Shown here: positions 7,041 to 10,730 of the stretch, piece after piece | Position numbering within the stretch: the stretch's first letter is position 1 | How the letters are laid out: each line of letters opens with the position of its first letter | NCBI GenBank assembly: GCA_025454675.1 | Contig: JALONZ010000034.1 | Span: forward strand, 1 to 10,730 | DNA: 10,730 nt | Source: Anaerolineae bacterium | GTDB lineage: Bacteria > Chloroflexota > Anaerolineae > Aggregatilineales > Phototrophicaceae | Reading direction: 5' to 3' | The notes under the pieces: model-generated | What the model saw: only the letters and a program-made list of their open reading frames with translations | What the model was told of the DNA's origin: nothing | Database searches by the model: none | Translations under genes and position numbers: made by a program

Positions 7041-8108
7041 GTGTCGTACTCTGCCAAAACCCGTGTTTTAACGGTAGACCCTTACCATCCTGATGAAGCC
7101 AACATCCAAACCGCCGCAGACATGATTCGGGCGGGGGGATTAGTCGCGTTCCCAACCGAAACCGTGTATGGATTAGGTGGCAATGCGTTGGATACACACG
7201 CCTTAGAGCGCATTTATTTGGCAAAAGAACGCCCTACCAGCGACCCAATCATCGCCCATGTTGCCACATTAGACCAACTGAATCAATTGGCAATTCATGT
7301 ACCAAAAGATATTGTGAAGCGCCTCGCGGAACAATTTTTGCCCGGTGCATTAACACTCGTGCTAAAACGTGCGCCTCATGTCCCCGATAATATCGCGGCA
7401 GGCTTGCCGACCATTGCTGTGCGGATGCCCGCCCATCCTGTGGCGAAGGCGCTCATCTTGGCATCGGGTGTGCCGATTGCCGCCCCCAGCGCCAATACAT
7501 TCACCCGCCCCAGCGCCACCACCGCCCAGCATGTGCTTGAGGATTTGCAAGACCGTGTGGATATTGTTTTGGATGGTGGCGAGACGAGCATCGGCTTAGA
7601 ATCGACTGTGTTAGACCTCACCAACCCCGATACACCCATTATTTTGCGCCCTGGTGGGGTATTATTGGATGATTTGCGCCGTGTTTTACCCAATGTGCAA
7701 CTGGCACCGCGTTATTTGGCGACTGATGAAGCCAGTTCATCACCCGGTCAAATGCTCAAGCATTATTCTCCCCGCGCCAAAATCAAATTATTCACGGGTC
7801 CGTTGTATTCAGTGTTGCTTGCTATGAAAGAAACTGCCCAAGCCCATCAAAAACGCGGTGAAAAAGTGGGCTTATTAATTGCCAACGAAGATTGTCATCA
7901 TCTAGCAGATTATGGTGTTATTCATGCGTTGGGTAAACGCGATGACCTAAAAGCCATTAGCCACAATTTATTCGCGGGGATGCGCCAACTGGATTCGCAA
8001 AAAGTAGATGTCATCCTCACGCGCGATTTTGGTCGGTCTGGGCTTGGCGCGGCGTTATGGGATAGATTGCTCCGCGCATCCGAAGGTCGCATCATAGACG
8101 TGCAATGA
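7041..8108 (+). CDS. Threonylcarbamoyl-AMP synthase, Sua5 type (tRNA t6A modification)
   Basis: The enzyme makes L-threonylcarbamoyladenylate from threonine, bicarbonate and ATP; the TsaD complex then transfers the threonylcarbamoyl group to A37 of ANN-decoding tRNAs. The N-terminal YrdC domain (about residues 1-205) has RAGGLVAFPTETVYGLGG (PTETVYGLGG at 38-47), the KERP motif, PSAN (149-152), ESTVLDL (187-193) and ILRPGG. A linker with SPGQMLKHYSP (from residue 234) leads to the C-terminal Sua5 domain (about 245-355). The length of 355 residues is typical of the two-domain form rather than the short TsaC. The GTG at 7041 is chosen because GGAG precedes it by 7 bases and the protein then starts close to the usual family N-terminus; ATG codons at 7020 and 7023 would add 6-7 residues. 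It stands alone, next to a divergent propeller gene. The family is usually called sua5, tsaC or tsaC2. Confidence 0.95.
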   Translation: MSYSAKTRVLTVDPYHPDEANIQTAADMIRAGGLVAFPTETVYGLGGNALDTHALERIYLAKERPTSDPIIAHVATLDQLNQLAIHVPKDIVKRLAEQFLPGALTLVLKRAPHVPDNIAAGLPTIAVRMPAHPVAKALILASGVPIAAPSANTFTRPSATTAQHVLEDLQDRVDIVLDGGETSIGLESTVLDLTNPDTPIILRPGGVLLDDLRRVLPNVQLAPRYLATDEASSSPGQMLKHYSPRAKIKLFTGPLYSVLLAMKETAQAHQKRGEKVGLLIANEDCHHLADYGVIHALGKRDDLKAISHNLFAGMRQLDSQKVDVILTRDFGRSGLGAALWDRLLRASEGRIIDVQ

Positions 8109-8111
8109 ACT

Positions 8112-8141
8112 GCGACAAACACCCTCTTTTTTGCGTATAAT
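8112..8141 (+). promoter_or_regulatory. Promoter of array gene 1
   Basis: TATAAT (8136-8141), preceded by GCG, lies 18 bases after GCGACA (8112-8117), a partial match to TTGACA. It begins just past the Sua5 stop. Transcripts would start near 8148, giving a leader of about 28 bases. The same layout recurs before array genes 2 and 3. Confidence 0.6.
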
Positions 8142-8171
8142 AGCTATATCATACGGTCTAAAAAAGAGGGT
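8121..8171 (+). promoter_or_regulatory. Inverted repeat that can mask the ribosome binding site of array gene 1
   Basis: ACCCTCTTTTTT (8121-8132) and AAAAAAGAGGGT (8160-8171) are perfect 12-base inverted repeats 27 bases apart. The right arm contains the ribosome binding site (GAGG, 8166-8169) of the gene starting at 8176. The left arm lies upstream of the -10 element, so only transcripts entering from Sua5 would carry both arms and fold. Confidence 0.6.
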
Positions 8172-8175
8172 TTAT

Positions 8176-8556
8176 ATGAATAATCAGCTACGGTGGAATA
8201 TCACGATTCGGGTTTGGTTGGCGGCGATTATTGTGGGGTTTACCATCAACACCCCTTCGATGCCATCCATCTGGTATACAATCACAAGTGCAATTCTCGC
8301 CACTATTTTTATTTGGGGTGGTGTGGTTTTTGAAGCCATCTTCAAAAAAATGGGCGCATCAGCCCGCCCAACACCCCAACAAACCCAATCGCCAATCAAT
8401 GACAAAGCCTATAAACTCGCGGTTCTACTCGAAATGATGGATGAGGATGAACGCGAAGAATTTAAGCACCAACTCAAAAATGATTTAATGAGCAGTGGCG
8501 ATAGCGAAAGCCTATCCATAGAATCTCTCATCACCGAAAAACGCAAACGGGGATAA
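8176..8556 (+). CDS. Array gene 1: small two-helix membrane protein with conserved EMMDEDER tail
   Basis: This 126-residue protein belongs to no family I recognise. Two hydrophobic helices (about residues 8-25 and 32-52) carry the array's marker Trp residues at 14 (IRVW) and 47 (FIW). A Pro/Gln-rich linker follows (about 58-74), then the conserved tail: AYKLAVLLEMMDEDEREEFK from residue 78, then DSESLSIESLITEKRKRG at the end. The basic tail and N-terminal Arg suggest both ends are in the cytoplasm. The ATG at 8176 is chosen for its GAGG at 6 bases and because it puts the Trp at position 14, as in the paralogues; an upstream TTG at 8131 is rejected. It is closest to array gene 2 (same MNNQ-(L/I)-RWNIT start and same tail) and has its own promoter. 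Confidence 0.82.
   Translation: MNNQLRWNITIRVWLAAIIVGFTINTPSMPSIWYTITSAILATIFIWGGVVFEAIFKKMGASARPTPQQTQSPINDKAYKLAVLLEMMDEDEREEFKHQLKNDLMSSGDSESLSIESLITEKRKRG
8410..8499 (+). repeat. Conserved 30-codon tail block, copy in array gene 1
   Basis: This is the subfamily A version of the block found in all six complete array genes; the others are at 8852-8941, 9310-9399, 9738-9827, 10119-10208 and 10466-10555. It encodes the Y-x-(L/M)-A core followed by EMMDEDEREEFK. The three middle copies (genes 3, 4, 5) share an identical 38-base run (9355-9392, 9783-9820, 10164-10201). Confidence 0.85.
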
Positions 8557-8563
8557 ACGCCTT

Positions 8564-8594
8564 TACAACCCGTTGTGGTATTGTCGCGTACAAA
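8564..8594 (+). promoter_or_regulatory. Promoter of array gene 2
   Basis: TACAAC (8564-8569) is followed after 17 bases by CG and the hexamer TACAAA (8589-8594), with GCG directly before the hexamer. The position relative to the ATG (38 bases from the hexamer) equals that of gene 3 and is close to that of gene 1, so the three promoters look homologous. Confidence 0.5.
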
Positions 8595-8632
8595 GTAGAG
8601 TGTCGGTTTGTGTGGATTAAAAGAGGTTATTT

Positions 8633-8998
8633 ATGAATAATCAAATACGCTGGAACATCACATTGCGGATTTGGGTGGCGGCACTCATCATCGGCGCACT
8701 CATGACCCAACCGGGTTATGAAATTATGTCCATCGCCGTAGCAACGGCGTTATTAGCGACACTATTTGTATGGGCTGATGGCATATTGCACCGCTTGGGC
8801 ATCCCTGCACTCGTCAATAAAGCCCAATCAAGTGACACTAGCGACAAAGCCTATAAACTCGCTGTTTTACTGGAAATGATGGATGAGGATGAACGCGAGG
8901 AGTTTAAGCACCGCCTCAAAAATGATTTGATGGGCGGGGGAGATAGTGAAAGCCTATCCATAGAATCACTCATCACCGAAAAACGCAAACGCGGATAA
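8633..8998 (+). CDS. Array gene 2: small two-helix membrane protein with conserved EMMDEDER tail
   Basis: This 121-residue protein is the closest relative of array gene 1: same start (MNNQ-I-RWNIT), Trp at 14 and 47, and the same tail type (AYKLAVLLEMMDEDEREEFK, then KNDLM, then ITEKRKRG). The external loop and second helix differ, and the linker is shorter, which moves the conserved Tyr to residue 74. The ribosome binding site GAGG (8623-8626) lies 6 bases before the ATG, as in gene 1. The gap of 76 bp from gene 1 holds a separate promoter. Most differences from gene 1 in the tail are silent. Function unknown. Confidence 0.82.
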   Translation: MNNQIRWNITLRIWVAALIIGALMTQPGYEIMSIAVATALLATLFVWADGILHRLGIPALVNKAQSSDTSDKAYKLAVLLEMMDEDEREEFKHRLKNDLMGGGDSESLSIESLITEKRKRG

Positions 8999-9006
8999 AT
9001 TTCATC

Positions 9007-9037
9007 TGCAACCAACGGGGGTATTTTCGCGTACAAT
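9007..9037 (+). promoter_or_regulatory. Promoter of array gene 3
   Basis: TGCAAC (9007-9012) is followed after 19 bases by TACAAT (9032-9037), preceded by GCG. It matches the gene 1 and gene 2 promoters in layout: (A/G)AC, 17 bases, CGTA. It begins a few bases past the gene 2 stop. Confidence 0.55.
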
Positions 9038-9062
9038 AAACATATAAACAGTTTTCATTGAT

Positions 9063-9067
9063 AAGGA
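9063..9067 (+). promoter_or_regulatory. Ribosome binding site that decides the start of array gene 3
   Basis: AAGGA lies 8 bases before the ATG at 9076 but only 2 bases before the in-frame ATG at 9070, and it lies inside the reading frame if the TTG at 9058 were used. This selects 9076. Confidence 0.7.
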
Positions 9068-9075
9068 TTATGGCT

Positions 9076-9453
9076 ATGGAAGCGAAATGGCGTTTTGGTG
9101 CAACCGTATTTATTTGGGCATTTGCGACACTCATGGCAATTGTTGCGCTTGGAAATGCAAGTATTGGGATGTTAGAAGATTGGGTAGTCGCTTTACCGTT
9201 GGGTGTGGCGCTGATTGCCACCCTTTCCGTTTGGGAATCCGGCAAACCCAATTCATCCTCTAAATCGAGTGACCAATCATCTTCTGGCAAAAAATCGGAT
9301 AACACCGCCTATAATATGGCACTCCTGATGGAGATGATGGACGACGATGAGCGCGAAGAATTTAAGTCGCAACTCAAACGGCGCATTTTATCCGGTGAGA
9401 CGGTCACGGATGAATCTATCTTGGTCGATATTGAAAAACGCAAACGCGGGTAA
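9076..9453 (+). CDS. Array gene 3: small two-helix membrane protein with conserved EMMDDDER tail
   Basis: This 125-residue protein opens subfamily B. Helix 1 (about 8-26) carries Trp14 (VFIW), the external loop has LEDW, and helix 2 (about 36-53) ends in Trp53 (SVW). A Ser/Lys-rich linker (about 55-76) leads to the tail, with AYNMALLMEMMDDDEREEFK from residue 78, then KRRILSGETVTDES and EKRKRG at the end. The start at 9076 is set by AAGGA at 8 bases and places the Trp at 14, as in its paralogues. Its tail differs from gene 4 by only two residues over the last 50. Own promoter; function unknown. Confidence 0.82.
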   Translation: MEAKWRFGATVFIWAFATLMAIVALGNASIGMLEDWVVALPLGVALIATLSVWESGKPNSSSKSSDQSSSGKKSDNTAYNMALLMEMMDDDEREEFKSQLKRRILSGETVTDESILVDIEKRKRG

Positions 9454-9491
9454 ATATGCAACTCGTCATGATTTTTTGAACCCTATTGCAA

Positions 9492-9496
9492 AAGGA
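9492..9496 (+). promoter_or_regulatory. Ribosome binding site that decides the start of array gene 4
   Basis: AAGGA lies 7 bases before the GTG at 9504. The alternative TTG at 9486 is upstream of this site and would put it inside the coding region. Confidence 0.7.
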
Positions 9497-9503
9497 ATAC
9501 GCA

Positions 9504-9881
9504 GTGAACGATAAAAACAAACAAAATTCGACCATTGTCATTTGGTTAGCCGCAATGGTCATTTCCATTTTTGTCCTAATGAATGCTGATTTATTGGGCA
9601 GTTGGGTTATCGCCGCCCTTGCCATGCCGATGGGATTGGCATTTTTAAGCACGGCTGTGGTATGGAATACTCACTCATCCAATATGAACAACACCCTGAT
9701 GACACAACGTAGCGGAAAAAGCAACGATAATACTGCTTATAATATGGCGCTCCTGATGGAAATGATGGATGACGATGAGCGCGAAGAATTTAAGTCGCAA
9801 CTCAAACGGCGCATTTTATCGGGCGAGACCGTGACAGATGAATCAATTGTTGCCGATATTGAAAAACGCAAACGAGGCTAA
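9504..9881 (+). CDS. Array gene 4: small two-helix membrane protein with conserved EMMDDDER tail
   Basis: This 125-residue protein starts at GTG, chosen because AAGGA lies 7 bases upstream and because the resulting protein has Trp14 (IVIW) and the same length as gene 3. Helix 1 spans about 9-26 and helix 2 about 35-54, ending at Trp54 (VVW). The linker (about 55-76) is Asn/Ser/Thr-rich. The tail is almost identical to that of gene 3: within the 30-codon block the two differ at five bases, all silent. It begins 50 bp after gene 3, with no clear promoter in between, and 6 bp before gene 5, so genes 3-6 may form one operon. Function unknown. Confidence 0.82.
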   Translation: MNDKNKQNSTIVIWLAAMVISIFVLMNADLLGSWVIAALAMPMGLAFLSTAVVWNTHSSNMNNTLMTQRSGKSNDNTAYNMALLMEMMDDDEREEFKSQLKRRILSGETVTDESIVADIEKRKRG

Positions 9882-9887
9882 ATCAGC

Positions 9888-10214
9888 ATGAGTTATAATA
9901 GCAAACAAAATACCACCATTTTCATTTGGATAGCCACCACCATCATCTCCATTTTTTCCCTCATGTCGGAAGGATGGGTCGTTTCGATTCCATTGGGTGT
10001 TGCCTTATTCGCAACCGTAGCAATTTGGACATCGGGTAATGAGTCAGAAGCAAAAAACCAAAAAAATCAAACGTCTTCATCATCCTCATCCACAGAAAAA
10101 CGGGGAGATAGCACCGCCTACACAATGGCACTCCTGATGGAAATGATGGATGAGGATGAGCGTGAAGAATTTAAGTCGCAACTCAAACGGCGCATTTTAT
10201 CCGGTGATAAATGA
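9888..10214 (+). CDS. Array gene 5: small two-helix membrane protein lacking the last tail segment
   Basis: This 108-residue protein has Trp14 (IFIW) and Trp47 (AIW) bracketing two helices, and a loop with EGWVVSIPLGVAL that resembles gene 3 (EDWVVALPLGVAL). The linker is Ser-rich with six consecutive Ser (about residues 63-68). The conserved block is present from residue 77 (AYTMALLMEMMDEDEREEFK), but the protein stops after ILSGDK, missing the roughly 20-residue ending (ETVTDES...EKRKRG) of its neighbours. The missing part is not found in another frame before gene 6, so this is a deletion rather than a frameshift. It begins 6 bp after the gene 4 stop with only a GAGG inside gene 4 (9874-9877), so translation is probably coupled. 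Confidence 0.78.
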   Translation: MSYNSKQNTTIFIWIATTIISIFSLMSEGWVVSIPLGVALFATVAIWTSGNESEAKNQKNQTSSSSSSTEKRGDSTAYTMALLMEMMDEDEREEFKSQLKRRILSGDK

Positions 10215-10234
10215 GTTCATAAGGATGTTTCATC

Positions 10235-10609
10235 ATGAACGATAACGATAAATGGCGTGTTGGATTAACTTTGATGTTTTGGGTTGTTGGTATCGGTATT
10301 ACACTTATCTTTTTGGGCAATGTGACGGCAGGTTTATTGGATGATTGGTTGATTGTTATCCCATTTATTTTCACCTTAATCAGCACCGTGATATTATGGG
10401 ATGATGACACCGAAAAGACGCTCCCCGACTCATCTCCATCTGAGAAAAAGAGTGATACTACCGCCTATACGATGGCACTCCTGATGGAAATGATGGATGA
10501 GGATGAGCGCCAAACCTTCAAAGAACGCCTTCAAGAACGCATTTTATCGGGTGAGGTGGTCAGAGATGAATCACTAATTGCCGATATGGAGAAACACAAA
10601 CGCGGGTAA
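10235..10609 (+). CDS. Array gene 6: small two-helix membrane protein with conserved EMMDEDER tail
   Basis: This 124-residue protein is the most divergent complete member. Helix 1 carries Trp16 (LMFW), the loop has LDDW like LEDW of gene 3, and helix 2 ends at Trp55 (ILW) followed by an acidic DDDTE. The tail has AYTMALLMEMMDEDER, then QTFKERLQERILSGEVVRDE in place of EEFKSQLKRR..., and ends in MEKHKRG. AAGGA (10221-10225) lies 9 bases before the ATG, 20 bp after the gene 5 stop, which suggests co-transcription. The pattern of changes keeps hydrophobic and charged positions, so the tail helix should be preserved. Function unknown. Confidence 0.82.
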   Translation: MNDNDKWRVGLTLMFWVVGIGITLIFLGNVTAGLLDDWLIVIPFIFTLISTVILWDDDTEKTLPDSSPSEKKSDTTAYTMALLMEMMDEDERQTFKERLQERILSGEVVRDESLIADMEKHKRG

Positions 10610-10627
10610 GTGGGTTAGGAGTAAAAT

Positions 10628-10730
10628 ATGCGTGCTTATCAAAGACGAAGAGTCATCGCCGTGTGGGGTATTAGCATCATCATGGCGATTGTATTGGCGA
10701 TTGCCCTGATTGGCGAAACAGTTGCTGTGG
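10628..10730 (+). CDS. Start of a probable seventh array gene (3' end outside window)
   Basis: An ATG preceded by AGGAG at 10617-10621 (6 bases apart) opens a frame that runs to the window edge with no stop (34 residues visible). It begins MRAYQRRRVIAVW and continues as a hydrophobic helix (about residues 9-29) ending IALIGETVAV. Trp13 preceded by an I-x-V-type stretch matches the (I/L)-x-(I/V/F)-W motif of the array's first helix, and it starts 18 bp after gene 6, so it is probably a further paralogue. The diagnostic tail is not visible, and an unrelated small membrane protein remains possible. Confidence 0.6.
   Translation, partial: MRAYQRRRVIAVWGISIIMAIVLAIALIGETVAV

Noticed and set aside
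8131..8175. Upstream TTG start extending array gene 1 by 15 residues
   Set aside because: The extension overlaps the promoter and inverted repeat; the ATG at 8176 has a ribosome binding site and matches gene 2 from the first residue.
9058..9075. TTG or first ATG (9070) as start of array gene 3
   Set aside because: The ribosome binding site would lie inside the gene or only 2 bases away; the ATG at 9076 aligns with the paralogues.
8410..10555. CRISPR-like or other non-coding repeat array
   Set aside because: The repeated blocks are in frame within coding genes at uneven distances and differ mostly by silent changes; they are paralogous gene segments.

Overview
The window (10,730 bp, moderate GC) looks like the chromosome of a Chloroflexota bacterium, most likely of the Anaerolineae type. 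This is an inference from style: membrane-anchored signalling proteins with long Thr/Pro stalks of the TPTPSPTP kind, a PP2C phosphatase carrying external SH3-like domains, and WXG100 proteins outside an actinobacterial or firmicute setting. No rRNA, tRNA, CRISPR array or recognisable transposon was seen.

Left part (1-4047): the 3' part of a gene for a membrane protein with at least three external beta-sandwich-like repeats, one membrane helix and a cytoplasmic FHA (phosphothreonine-binding) domain. It is followed by a 786-residue PP2C protein phosphatase with a catalytic domain inside, one membrane helix, a long Thr/Pro/Ala stalk and two SH3-like domains outside. They form a phospho-signalling pair that probably works with a Ser/Thr kinase encoded elsewhere.

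Centre (4048-5726): an intergenic region with a perfect 28-bp palindrome and a good promoter, then four small genes with strong ribosome binding sites. They encode three WXG100/ESX-like helical hairpins (one with Leu in place of the Trp) and a fourth small protein with a hydrophobic core. The set ends at a textbook rho-independent terminator. These look like substrates or structural partners of a type VII-like secretion machine; no secretion ATPase is in the window.

Middle right (5724-8108): a minus-strand gene for a membrane-anchored NHL/SMP-30-like beta-propeller converges on that terminator. Divergent from it is a complete Sua5-type threonylcarbamoyl-AMP synthase (tRNA t6A modification).

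Right part (8109-10730): a tandem array of six complete small paralogous membrane proteins (108-126 residues), plus the start of a probable seventh cut by the window edge. Each has two membrane helices with a Trp near the start of helix 1 and another at the end of helix 2, a variable polar linker, and a nearly invariant cytoplasmic tail with a core like EMMDEDEREEFK, usually ending in EKRKRG. I do not recognise this family. The first three members have their own closely matched promoters; later members are packed 6-50 bp apart. This array is the best candidate for an undescribed system. Its first leader also has an inverted repeat that would hide the ribosome binding site only on read-through transcripts.
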